The notes beneath the pieces were generated by a model that was given only the letters and a program-made list of their open reading frames with translations, ran no database searches and was not told where the DNA came from. This document shows, piece after piece, positions 1 through 6,666 of a DNA stretch of 9,907 nt. Location: contig JAGRJZ010000051.1 in assembly GCA_020442505.1 (NCBI GenBank), positions 4,833 through 14,739 of the forward strand, given 5' to 3'. Both the position numbers and the translations under genes were made by a program. The DNA is from Alphaproteobacteria bacterium. GTDB lineage: Bacteria; Pseudomonadota; Alphaproteobacteria; Micavibrionales; Micavibrionaceae. Numbering within the stretch: the stretch's first letter is position 1; every line of letters begins with the position of its first letter.

Positions 1-963
1 ATGCCCGATGCCCGTTTTTTCCATCGTGCGGGGCCTTTTTCCCTGAACGCGCTGGCGTCCTTGTCCGGCGCCCGCCTTGCGCGCGGCGAGGGCAAAAGCC
101 AGCTCACGGACGTTGCGCCCCTGCATCAGGCTTCGAAGGCCGACCTGACCTTTCTGGACAATGCGCGCTACAGGGCGCAATTGCCGGACTCGCGGGCGGG
201 GGCGTGTTTTTTGTCCGAGGAGATGGTGGATTATGCGCCGCCGGACATGGCGCTTTTGGTGACGAAGACACCCTATAAAGCTTACGCCCTTGCCGCGCAG
301 GCTTTTTATCCCCATGAGATCACGCCGCCGCCGGCGATCTCGCCGCATGCTTTTATTGATCCAAGCGCGGAAATCGGTGAGGGCTGCGTGATCGAGGCCG
401 GGGCGGTGATCGGCCCGCAGGCGGTGATCGGCGCGAGATGTCGGATCGGCGCCAATGCCACCATTTCCCACGCTTTGATCGGGGACGCCGTGCGGATCTA
501 TCCCGGCGTGCGGATCGGCCAGGACGGATTCGGCTTTGCCATCGACCCGGCCGGGCACGTGAAAGTGCCGCAATTGGGGCGGGTTGTGATCGGGGACCAC
601 GTGGAAATCGGCGCCAATAGCTGTATTGACCGCGGGGCAGGGCCCGACACGGTGATCGGCCCGGGGACGTGGATCGATAATCTGGTCCAGATCGGCCATA
701 ACGTCCAAATTGGCCGGGGCTGCGTGATCGTGGCGCAGGCCGGCGTGGCCGGCTCGACCGTTCTGGAGGACTACGCCGTGCTGGCCGCGCAGGCCGGGGT
801 CGCCGGGCACCTGCGCGTAGGGCAGGGGGCCCGGATCGGGGCGCAATCCGGCGTCATGCGAGACGTTCCGGCGGGATCCGAGATGCTCGGTTCGCCCGCC
901 GTGCCGGTGAAGGAGTTCATGCGTCAGGTCACGGCGCTGGCGCGGCTGGTGAAAAGAAAATAA
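1..963 (+). CDS. lpxD: UDP-3-O-(3-hydroxyacyl)glucosamine N-acyltransferase LpxD
   Basis: Transfers a 3-hydroxyacyl chain from acyl-ACP to the 2-amino group of UDP-3-O-acylglucosamine, the third step of lipid A synthesis, in the cytosol. The 320-residue protein has the expected order: an N-terminal uridine-binding domain (about 1-105), then a left-handed beta-helix of hexapeptide repeats (about 115-290, many I-G-x-x-x-x units such as VIGPQAVIG), then a C-terminal helix ([10 protein letters not shown], 307-316). The likely catalytic base is H233 in QIGHNVQIG, matching H239 in the E. coli enzyme. The reading frame opens at base 1 with an RFF..AGPF start typical of alphaproteobacterial LpxD, so the gene looks complete although its promoter lies outside the window. 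fabZ follows after 17 bases, so the two are almost certainly co-transcribed. Family and start are seen directly; the acyl-chain length used cannot be told. Confidence 0.96.
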   Translation: MPDARFFHRAGPFSLNALASLSGARLARGEGKSQLTDVAPLHQASKADLTFLDNARYRAQLPDSRAGACFLSEEMVDYAPPDMALLVTKTPYKAYALAAQAFYPHEITPPPAISPHAFIDPSAEIGEGCVIEAGAVIGPQAVIGARCRIGANATISHALIGDAVRIYPGVRIGQDGFGFAIDPAGHVKVPQLGRVVIGDHVEIGANSCIDRGAGPDTVIGPGTWIDNLVQIGHNVQIGRGCVIVAQAGVAGSTVLEDYAVLAAQAGVAGHLRVGQGARIGAQSGVMRDVPAGSEMLGSPAVPVKEFMRQVTALARLVKRK

Positions 964-980
964 GAAACAGGACAAGGACG

Positions 981-1445
981 ATGACTGAGACGAACGATCT
1001 GCCTATCGACACGACCCGGATCATGGAAATGATTCCGCACCGTTATCCGATTTTGCTGGTGGACCGGATCATCGCTTTCGAGGCCGGAAAAAGCGCCGTG
1101 GGCCTGAAAAACGTCACGATGAACGAGCCGCAATTTATGGGCCATTTTCCCGGCGCGCCGATCATGCCCGGGGTGATGATCGTGGAATCCATGGCCCAGA
1201 CGGCGGCCTGCATGGTGGTCAAGACTTTGGGACCGGAGGCCGAGGGCAAGCTGGTTTATTTCATGACGATCGACAATGCCCGCTTCCGCCGTCCGGTCCG
1301 TCCGGGCGATTCCATGCATATTCATGTGGAGGTGTTGCAATCTCGCCGGAATGTCTGGAAGTTCAAGGGCGAAGCCAGGGTCGACGGGACTTTGTGCGCA
1401 GAAGCAACGTTCAGTGCCATGATCATGGATGACAGGGCCGGCTAA
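981..1445 (+). CDS. fabZ: 3-hydroxyacyl-[acyl-carrier-protein] dehydratase FabZ
   Basis: Dehydrates 3-hydroxyacyl-ACP to trans-2-enoyl-ACP in fatty acid elongation. FabZ competes with the lipid A pathway for hydroxyacyl-ACP, the acyl donor that LpxD also uses. The 154 residues fit the usual single hot-dog domain. The catalytic pair is visible: H55 in GHFPGAPIMPG and E69 in VMIVESMAQ, equivalent to H49/E63 in Pseudomonas FabZ. The N-terminal PHRYPILLVDR (19-29) is also diagnostic. The start is supported by AGGA at 969-972, 8 bases upstream of the ATG; a second AAGGA at 974-978 is too close to be optimal. It lies 17 bases downstream of lpxD on the same strand. In most Proteobacteria lpxA follows, but here the stop codon is only 7 bases from the stop of convergent glmS. 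Confidence 0.97.
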   Translation: MTETNDLPIDTTRIMEMIPHRYPILLVDRIIAFEAGKSAVGLKNVTMNEPQFMGHFPGAPIMPGVMIVESMAQTAACMVVKTLGPEAEGKLVYFMTIDNARFRRPVRPGDSMHIHVEVLQSRRNVWKFKGEARVDGTLCAEATFSAMIMDDRAG

Positions 1446-1452
1446 AACGTGA

Positions 1453-3285
1453 CTACTCTACCGTCACGGATTTTGCGAGGTTGCGGGGCTGGTCAACATC
1501 CGTGCCCTTGGCCACCGCGACGTGATAGGCGAGAAGCTGCAACGGCACCAGATACAAAATCGGCGCGGCGAAGGGGTGGATATCCGCCATGGTCAGGGAC
1601 CAAGTGCTGAAATTCTTCATTTTCGAGAGACCCTCCGCATCCGATAACAAACATATCTTTCCGCCCCGTGCGGCGATTTCCTGAATATTGGAGGCGGTTT
1701 TCTCAAACAACGGATCGCTACCGGGCGCGATGGCCAAGGTCGGCATGTCGTTGTCAATTAAAGCGATGGGGCCATGTTTGAATTCTCCGGCGGCGTAACC
1801 CTCCGCATGGATATAGGAAATTTCCTTTAACTTAATCGCGCCCTCCATCGCCAGCGGATAAAACGCCCCGCGGCTGGTGTAAATTGCGTTTTTATAATCT
1901 TTCAATTGTTCTGCGAGCGCTTTGATTTCTGAGTCCTGCGTCTCAAGAACATCGGCCACCAATTTGGGAACATGGCGCAGAGCCTCCGTCATGGCGGCTT
2001 TGTCCGCCGGCGAGAGCAATCCTTTACGATCCGCCAGGGCCAGCACGAGGCAGGCCAGAACGGTCAGTTGCGCCGTGGTTGCCTTTGTGGAGGCGACGCT
2101 GATCTCCGGCCCGGCAAGCGTGCGCATCACGTGGTCGGACTCACGCTCAATGGTGCTTTCAATGGTGTTAACAATGGACAGAATGGTTTGTTTCTCGCGC
2201 TTGGAATAGCGCAGGGCCTCGAGCGTATCCAGAGTCTCACCGCTTTGAGAAACAAACAGCGCCGCGCCACCCTCCGGCATGGGCGCTTCGCGGTAACGAA
2301 ATTCAGAGGCCGCATCGACTTCGCAAGGAAGGCGGGCAATTTTCTCGAACCAGTATTTCGCCGTCATGCAGGCATAATACGCCGTGCCGCAGGCGATCAT
2401 CGTCAAACGCGGGATGTTTTCCAGCGCCGACAGGATGTCTTCCGGGACGCTGATCTCCCCCGTCGCGGGGTTGATGAAGCTGTTCAGCGTGTCCCCGATC
2501 ACGGCGGGCTGTTCGTGGATTTCCTTCAGCATAAAGTGGCGATAGCCGTCTTTGCCCGTGCTGGCGCCGCTTTGCGCGGTGATGCGGACGGGCCGCGTCA
2601 CGGGCTGGTTGTCGTTCACGTAGATCTCCGCTCCCTCGCGCGTGACGATCGCCCGGTCTCCGTCTTCCAGAAAGCAGATTTTCTTTGTGAACGGCGCCAG
2701 CGCGTAAGAGTCGGAGGCCAGATACATCTCCCCCGCGCCGTAGCCGACGGCCAGCGGCGTGCCCTGCCGCGCCCCGATCATCAGATTATGCTCGCCCGCG
2801 AAGATCAGGGCCACGGCGAACGCGCCCTCCAGCCGGTCCAGCGCCGCGTTCGCGGCCTCCCGCGGGGATTTTCCCTGTGTCAGGTAATGGTCCACAAGGT
2901 GCGCGATGACCTCCGTGTCCGTATCGGTTTCGAAGCGGCATTGATGGCGTTCCAGCTCGGCTTTCAGCGCGGCGTAATTCTCGATAATCCCGTTATGCAC
3001 GACCGCGACGCGGGCCGTGGCGTGCGGGTGGGCGTTGTTCTCCGTCGGCCCTCCATGCGTGGCCCAGCGCGTGTGGCCGATCCCGGTCGTGCCCTTCAGG
3101 GGGTTTGCCTTGAGTTTTTCATCCAGATTGACGATCTTCCCCGACGCGCGGCAGCGATCAATATGCCCGTTGCTAAGGGTCGCGATTCCCGCGCTGTCAT
3201 AGCCGCGATATTCCAGACGTTTCAAGCCGTCAACCAGAAGCGGCGCGACGTCCTTCTCCCCCAGAATTCCGATAATTCCGCACAT
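1453..3285 (-). CDS. glmS: glutamine--fructose-6-phosphate aminotransferase (isomerizing) GlmS
   Basis: Converts fructose-6-P and glutamine to glucosamine-6-P and glutamate, the entry step to UDP-GlcNAc. The 610 residues match the family (E. coli 609). An N-terminal class II glutaminase domain starts with C2 as nucleophile (MCGIIGILG). HTRWATHG (71-78), HNGIIEN (97-103) and DTDTEVI (121-127) follow. Two SIS domains come next: SQSGETLDTL (346-355) in the first, and the isomerase residues around E488, H504 (EFKHGPIAL) and C-terminal K605 (DQPRNLAKSVTVE). An AAGG-type ribosome site (AAAGGAAAAAATAA) precedes the ATG. It is the third gene of a minus-strand set after glmU and the dehydrogenase gene, 103 bases downstream of the latter. 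There is no sign of the glmS ribozyme known from Gram-positives. Composition is uneven: the glutaminase half is very GC-rich, the C-terminal half clearly less so. Confidence 0.97.
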   Translation of the reverse strand: MCGIIGILGEKDVAPLLVDGLKRLEYRGYDSAGIATLSNGHIDRCRASGKIVNLDEKLKANPLKGTTGIGHTRWATHGGPTENNAHPHATARVAVVHNGIIENYAALKAELERHQCRFETDTDTEVIAHLVDHYLTQGKSPREAANAALDRLEGAFAVALIFAGEHNLMIGARQGTPLAVGYGAGEMYLASDSYALAPFTKKICFLEDGDRAIVTREGAEIYVNDNQPVTRPVRITAQSGASTGKDGYRHFMLKEIHEQPAVIGDTLNSFINPATGEISVPEDILSALENIPRLTMIACGTAYYACMTAKYWFEKIARLPCEVDAASEFRYREAPMPEGGAALFVSQSGETLDTLEALRYSKREKQTILSIVNTIESTIERESDHVMRTLAGPEISVASTKATTAQLTVLACLVLALADRKGLLSPADKAAMTEALRHVPKLVADVLETQDSEIKALAEQLKDYKNAIYTSRGAFYPLAMEGAIKLKEISYIHAEGYAAGEFKHGPIALIDNDMPTLAIAPGSDPLFEKTASNIQEIAARGGKICLLSDAEGLSKMKNFSTWSLTMADIHPFAAPILYLVPLQLLAYHVAVAKGTDVDQPRNLAKSVTVE

Positions 3286-3313
3286 TTATTTTTTCCTTTT
3301 CTTTCATCTTCGG

Positions 3314-3336
3314 TTTTCACCACAGAGGACACAAAG
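3314..3336. repeat. single copy of a CCACAGAGGACACA-type intergenic motif
   Basis: The gap between the dehydrogenase gene and glmS contains TTCACCACAGAGGACACAA and flanking bases. From memory, near-identical strings of the form CCACAGAGGACACAGAG recur in intergenic DNA of many unrelated bacteria, often in tandem; only one copy is seen here. It falls in the leader of glmS if that gene is read from an upstream promoter. Function unknown. Confidence 0.4.
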
Positions 3337-3351
3337 CATTTTTAAGGACCC

Positions 3352-3381
3352 CGGATGAAAATTTAACATAATTTTAATCCG
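3352..3381. repeat. imperfect inverted repeat between the dehydrogenase gene and glmS
   Basis: The arms are CGGAT-G-AAAATT (3352-3363) and AATTTT-A-ATCCG (3370-3381). That gives 5 plus 6 paired bases interrupted by one mismatch around a 6-base loop. It sits 8 bases past the dehydrogenase stop codon on the minus strand, where a terminator or processing site would be expected. No T-run follows on either strand, so a simple intrinsic terminator is unlikely. It could attenuate read-through into glmS, stabilise the upstream message, or bind a regulator. Confidence 0.45.
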
Positions 3382-3388
3382 CTGCTTT

Positions 3389-4480
3389 CTAGGTGTTGAA
3401 GAATTCTTCTAAACTGGGAGAAAAGTATTGTTCCGCCTTTTTATTTAGAGCATCAACAACACCTTGAGTAAGCGGGATTCCATTTTTTGTACGTTTTACT
3501 CTTTCTGTTTTTGACCAGTCACCCGGAACACGGACGGGATCCTCAGGATTCGTTGGTTTTGTCTGCCGAACAAAATTCAAATATTTCTCTGCCTGCTCTT
3601 GCATATGCTCTATCCCAGAAAACTTTTCAGGGTTCCAAATTCCAACTAACACATTATTGACTAGTGGTGTTCCTTCGGGCGCCGGAGGTGTGAAACCACC
3701 AGAAAGTCCTGCAACCATACAATCAACAATCATTGATAATCCAAAGCCTTTATATCCCCCCATGGGGAGCAGCGCTCCAGTAGGTTCTTCAAATAGAACA
3801 GCGGGATTTATTGTCGTAATGCCGTCCGAATTCTGAATAAGACCAGGGGCGCATTTTTCTCCTGAGAGGTAAGAAAGCTTGATTTTGCCGATAGCAACAG
3901 AACTGGTAGAGATATCGAGCGTAAATGCTGCCTGTCGTGCAAGAGGAATACCAAATGCAATTGGATTGGTACTTGTCCGAGCTTCTTTTCCCCCGGGCGG
4001 AGCGACGCATTGTAAAGCGCCATTGTCATTTACAGCAATCAGACCCACAAAGCCTTTTTCTGCAATGCGTTCAACCCATTCACCCAAACGCCCGATATGG
4101 CCACAGTTGCGAATCGTGCCTGTTACAACGGAATTATCTTCTGTTTTCTTGAATAAATGGTCTAAAAGGCGTGGCATTTGAACTTGCCCTAAGCAAAGCT
4201 GACCGTCAGCCGCGCAGCCATTCGCTGTATCGTTGAGGATGGAAAGCCCCATTCCACTGATTGCGGCGCCTTCTTCTAGAGATTCTATGTACTCGATGAC
4301 TCGAACAACGCCGTGAGAATCATACCCCATCAGGTTAGAGAGTATAAGGCTATCGGCGGTCGCAAGAGATTCCTCCCTTGTAAATCCAGAAGCTTCCAGC
4401 GTAGCGGCTGCAAATTTATGCAGTTCATTCGCTGTGAATATCATAAGGTTTTCTATGCCATTGCTTGTGTTTAACTTCAT
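3389..4480 (-). CDS. Ldh2/malate-L-lactate dehydrogenase family oxidoreductase
   Basis: An NAD(P)-dependent 2-hydroxyacid dehydrogenase of the Ldh2/MDH2 family, whose members act on malate, lactate, ureidoglycolate, diketogulonate or sulfolactate. The substrate here is not determinable. Of 363 residues, the family landmarks are: YDSHGVVR (53-60, with the conserved His56), GHIGRLGEW (127-135), STNPIAFGIP (170-179), GGYKGFGLS (241-249) and the closing VRVPGDW (316-322). Length is normal. The first ATG overlaps the glmU stop as ATGA (4477-4480) and has GAGG five bases upstream inside glmU, favouring a coupled start. M13 is an alternative, since most family members begin near the FTANELHKF segment. 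Base composition departs from its neighbours: three sampled 60-base rows hold 22, 25 and 28 G/C against 39 in a glmU row. This suggests recent acquisition into a glmU-glmS pair. Cytosolic; no signal peptide or membrane segment. Confidence 0.85.
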   Translation of the reverse strand: MKLNTSNGIENLMIFTANELHKFAAATLEASGFTREESLATADSLILSNLMGYDSHGVVRVIEYIESLEEGAAISGMGLSILNDTANGCAADGQLCLGQVQMPRLLDHLFKKTEDNSVVTGTIRNCGHIGRLGEWVERIAEKGFVGLIAVNDNGALQCVAPPGGKEARTSTNPIAFGIPLARQAAFTLDISTSSVAIGKIKLSYLSGEKCAPGLIQNSDGITTINPAVLFEEPTGALLPMGGYKGFGLSMIVDCMVAGLSGGFTPPAPEGTPLVNNVLVGIWNPEKFSGIEHMQEQAEKYLNFVRQTKPTNPEDPVRVPGDWSKTERVKRTKNGIPLTQGVVDALNKKAEQYFSPSLEEFFNT

Positions 4481-5787
4481 CTCTTCCTCTTCGTCCAGTC
4501 GTCAATGACCGTTTGCTTACGTTCTCGTGCGATCCCCAGTGCCTTGGCAGGCACATCTTTAGTGATCGTCGACCCGGCCGCGAGATAGGCGTTGTCACCG
4601 ATCGCCACAGGCGCGATAAGGGTCACGTTGCTGCCGATGAAGGCCTGCGCGCCGATGATCGTTTTGTGCTTTTGCGCGCCGTCGTAATTGGCCGTGATCG
4701 CGCCGCAGGAATAATTTACCCCCGCCCCGATCTCCGCATCGCCGATATAGGCGTGGTGGCCGGCCTTGACGCCTTCGTGCAGGGTCGCGTTTTTGATCTC
4801 CACGAAATTGCCGATTTTCGAGCCCGCGCCGATCAACGTGCCGGGGCGCAGGCGGGCGAAGGGCCCAACCGCCGTGCCGTGCCCTATCGTCGCGCCCTCC
4901 AGATACGAAAACGCCTTGATGTGCACGCCGTTCTCGATCTCCACGCCGGGGCCGAAAAAGACGTTCGGCTCCACGATCACGTCGCGCCCCAGTTTCGTGT
5001 CCCAGCTGAAATAGACCGTCTCCGGGTCGATCAGAGTCGCGCCGTTTTCCATCGCGGCGGCGCGCAGGCGCGCCTGTATCGTCCTTTCAAGACTTGCTAG
5101 CTCCGCCCGCGTATTGGCGGCGGCCATTTCTTCCTCGCCGATTAGCACATAGCGGCAGGAGGCCCCCTCCCGCGCGGCGATCTCCACGATGTCGGTCAGG
5201 TAAAACTCCCCTTGCGCGTTGTCGTCGGTGAGCTGCGCCAGCCACCCGGCCAGCCTGTCCCCGCGCACGCAATACATCGCGCCGTTGCACAGGGTGATAT
5301 TTTTCTGTTCCTCGTTGCAATCGGCGAATTCGACGATTTTTTCCACCGTCCCGTCCGGTCCGGCCACGATCCGGCCATAGGCGCCGGGAATCTTGGGCTC
5401 CATCGCGAACAAGGATAAGCCGCCCGTCTGCGCCGCGATCAAGCGGCGGCAGCTTTCGGTCGTGACCAGCGGATGATCCCCGTACAGGATCAACACGTCG
5501 CCGGTAAAGCCCTCCAAAGCAGGCAGGGCGGCCTTGACGGCGTCGCCGGTGCCGCGCGGGGTTTCTTGGATAACCGTTTCGTGCGGGGCGACAGCTTCCC
5601 GGACCTCCGGCATATCCGGCCCGATAACGAGCACGATTTTTTCGGGATCCAAAGGCGCGACGTAGTCCAGAAGATAGTGGATCATCGGTCGCCCCGCCAG
5701 CCCGTGCAGCGCCTTGGGCAAAGCGGAGCTCATCCGGCTTCCCCGTCCGGCGGCGAGGATTACAACGGCCAAAGCTCTTTCGATCAT
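4477..5787 (-). CDS. glmU: bifunctional UDP-GlcNAc pyrophosphorylase / glucosamine-1-phosphate N-acetyltransferase GlmU
   Basis: Acetylates glucosamine-1-P with acetyl-CoA, then couples GlcNAc-1-P to UTP, giving UDP-GlcNAc for peptidoglycan and lipid A. The protein has 436 residues (E. coli 456). The N-terminal uridylyltransferase domain carries LAAGRGSRM (11-19) and PK (24-25), LYGDHPL (101-107) and the GEFYLTDI stretch (193-200). From about 250 a left-handed beta-helix follows, with the acetyltransferase active His at H344 (KAGHHAYIGDAEIG, matching E. coli H363) and the NYDG motif (367-370). It is the first gene of the minus-strand set glmU, dehydrogenase gene, glmS; GlmS supplies its precursor through GlmM, which is not in the window. 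The ATG has only a weak GGA seven bases upstream. A candidate promoter lies at 5825-5852. Nothing appears broken; the C-terminus is slightly short. Confidence 0.97.
   Translation of the reverse strand: MIERALAVVILAAGRGSRMSSALPKALHGLAGRPMIHYLLDYVAPLDPEKIVLVIGPDMPEVREAVAPHETVIQETPRGTGDAVKAALPALEGFTGDVLILYGDHPLVTTESCRRLIAAQTGGLSLFAMEPKIPGAYGRIVAGPDGTVEKIVEFADCNEEQKNITLCNGAMYCVRGDRLAGWLAQLTDDNAQGEFYLTDIVEIAAREGASCRYVLIGEEEMAAANTRAELASLERTIQARLRAAAMENGATLIDPETVYFSWDTKLGRDVIVEPNVFFGPGVEIENGVHIKAFSYLEGATIGHGTAVGPFARLRPGTLIGAGSKIGNFVEIKNATLHEGVKAGHHAYIGDAEIGAGVNYSCGAITANYDGAQKHKTIIGAQAFIGSNVTLIAPVAIGDNAYLAAGSTITKDVPAKALGIARERKQTVIDDWTKRKR
4486..4489 (-). promoter_or_regulatory. ribosome binding site for the dehydrogenase gene within glmU
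   Basis: On the minus strand the last glmU codons read GAAGAGGAAGAG directly before the ATG, placing GAGG 5 bases upstream of the start at 4480. Together with the ATGA stop/start overlap this indicates translational coupling to glmU and supports the upstream ATG over the internal Met13 start, which has no clear site. Confidence 0.5.
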
Positions 5788-5824
5788 GGATTTTTCCAGC
5801 TTACGTCATAAAACGGTGAACCGG

Positions 5825-5852
5825 ATTGTATTGTGCCTCCTGTGCAAATCAA
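5825..5852 (-). promoter_or_regulatory. candidate promoter of the glmU operon
   Basis: On the minus strand TTGATT (5847-5852) and TACAAT (5825-5830, five of six consensus bases) are 16 bases apart, placing transcription start near 5818 and giving a leader of about 30 bases. Just upstream GATATT occurs twice with a 10-base step (5865-5870 and 5875-5880), a possible regulator site. No other good promoter was seen in this 137-base gap. Confidence 0.4.
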
Positions 5853-5924
5853 CACAAATCACATGATATTGCGGGATATTACAAAGGGGGCATTGAGCGG
5901 GTAGAAAGACGCCTTCCGTTTTTT

Positions 5925-6599
5925 TTATCGCGCGATTAGAACGTGGTAGAAATAGTAATCTCCGGCGGCGTCCTTGCGGCAGCCGGATTTCTGGCCGGCC
6001 AGGCCAGCGGCGGCGTTGCCGATGAGGTTGTCCGCGGCCGCGCTGGCGTAGGACCCGGCAAAGCGCGCGACGGGCGAGGCATCGTCCACAGGCGCGTCGC
6101 CGGAGGGGTTTGCGATTCCCAGCATTTTGTTCATTTGCAGGCACAGGCCTTTTTTTACCTGCGCCTGAAGGATCAGGTCGTTGGCGCTGCTCTCGACGTC
6201 CTGGACGGCGTGGCTGCCGGCGATGTCCCAGCCGATGACGTTCGGCAGGGCAGAAAAGGTCAGCCCCCCGCCCGCGACGCTGTAGATCACGTTTTCCGCG
6301 TTGCTGCAATCGGCGGAATTATAGTCCGTATGGCCCCAGCCGGAATCGTGAAAGCACAGATCGGATTCGCTGATTCCCCGCATCCGCATCTGGTCGATCG
6401 CCCGTTCAAGATCGTGGGCGGCGTTCATGATCCGGCTGGCCTGAATCCGGTATTGCTCGATATCGCCGCTTTGCTCGGTCGTGTCCGAGGAGCGCGTCAC
6501 CGTGATGGTCAGCGCCGCCAGCAAAACGATCACCAGTAGGACGAACCAGATCGCATTACCGGATTCATTGGGTTTTTGGGGTATCAAAGTGTATTTCAT
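5925..6599 (-). CDS. prepilin-like, membrane-anchored protein of unknown function
   Basis: A 224-residue protein with a short polar N-terminus, then one hydrophobic segment (about 16-34, IWFVLLVIVLLAALTITV) and a long extracytoplasmic domain. The SGN junction before the hydrophobic stretch (S13-G14-N15) resembles a type IV prepilin cleavage site, but the usual Glu at mature position 5 is replaced by Phe19. A helical stretch with heptad-like spacing (about 45-75) continues from the membrane segment, as in pilins. Four cysteines (82, 98, 153, 207) could form disulfides in the periplasm. The ISESDLCFHDSGWGH block and GGG (110-112) recall a multi-copy alphaproteobacterial family I know only as hypothetical. 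The ATG has GGAAGG directly abutting it, unusually close. No secretion or pilus genes are adjacent; lysS is divergent upstream and glmU follows 137 bases on. Pilin-like fold is inference. Confidence 0.75.
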   Translation of the reverse strand: MKYTLIPQKPNESGNAIWFVLLVIVLLAALTITVTRSSDTTEQSGDIEQYRIQASRIMNAAHDLERAIDQMRMRGISESDLCFHDSGWGHTDYNSADCSNAENVIYSVAGGGLTFSALPNVIGWDIAGSHAVQDVESSANDLILQAQVKKGLCLQMNKMLGIANPSGDAPVDDASPVARFAGSYASAAADNLIGNAAAGLAGQKSGCRKDAAGDYYFYHVLIAR

Positions 6600-6666
6600 C
6601 CTTCCATTGTCGCATGAAATCCGCTATGGATCACCCTCTAAATCTGTCAGAAAAAGAGGTGTAACC
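6600..6666. promoter_or_regulatory. divergent promoter region between the prepilin-like gene and lysS
   Basis: This 67-base gap must drive both genes. On the minus strand CTGACA (6645-6650) and CATAGC (6623-6628) are 16 bases apart. On the plus strand CTATGGATC (6624-6632) sits about 40 bases before the lysS start and could be its -10, but no good -35 precedes it. The two candidate -10 boxes overlap, so the genes may compete for polymerase. Weak by-eye evidence. Confidence 0.25.
6656..6660 (+). promoter_or_regulatory. ribosome binding site that fixes the lysS start
   Basis: GAGGT lies 6 bases upstream of the ATG at 6667. The same frame stays open back to an ATG at 6481, but that longer version would run antisense through the prepilin-like gene's start and add 62 residues absent from the family. 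Confidence 0.7.

Noticed and set aside
1972..3345. 457-codon plus-strand open frame across glmS
   Set aside because: It is antisense to a full, conserved glmS. Its translation is Arg/Gly/Val-rich with no family text, as expected from GC-rich third positions of the real gene.
3286..3388. Possible glmS ribozyme or riboswitch in the leader of glmS
   Set aside because: The 103-base gap is too short for the glmS ribozyme core and shows only one AT-rich hairpin; that ribozyme is known from Gram-positives.
4465..5100. 211-codon plus-strand frame over glmU
   Set aside because: Shadow of glmU: Arg/Asp/Ala-rich low-information text, no ribosome site, and the opposite strand is a clear enzyme.
5836..5841. 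Perfect AGGAGG on the minus strand upstream of glmU
   Set aside because: No ATG, GTG or TTG with an open frame follows at a usable distance; the first ATG after it opens a two-codon frame. It lies in the spacer of the candidate glmU promoter and is probably chance.
5806..6309. 167-codon minus-strand frame in and beyond the prepilin-like gene
   Set aside because: Out-of-frame overlap on the same strand as the prepilin-like gene; strongly Arg/Gly/Gln-rich, no plausible domain.
6481..6666. 62-codon N-terminal extension of lysS
   Set aside because: It would overlap the start of the divergent prepilin-like gene, has no ribosome site, and makes the protein longer than the family; the ATG at 6667 has GAGGT 6 bases upstream.
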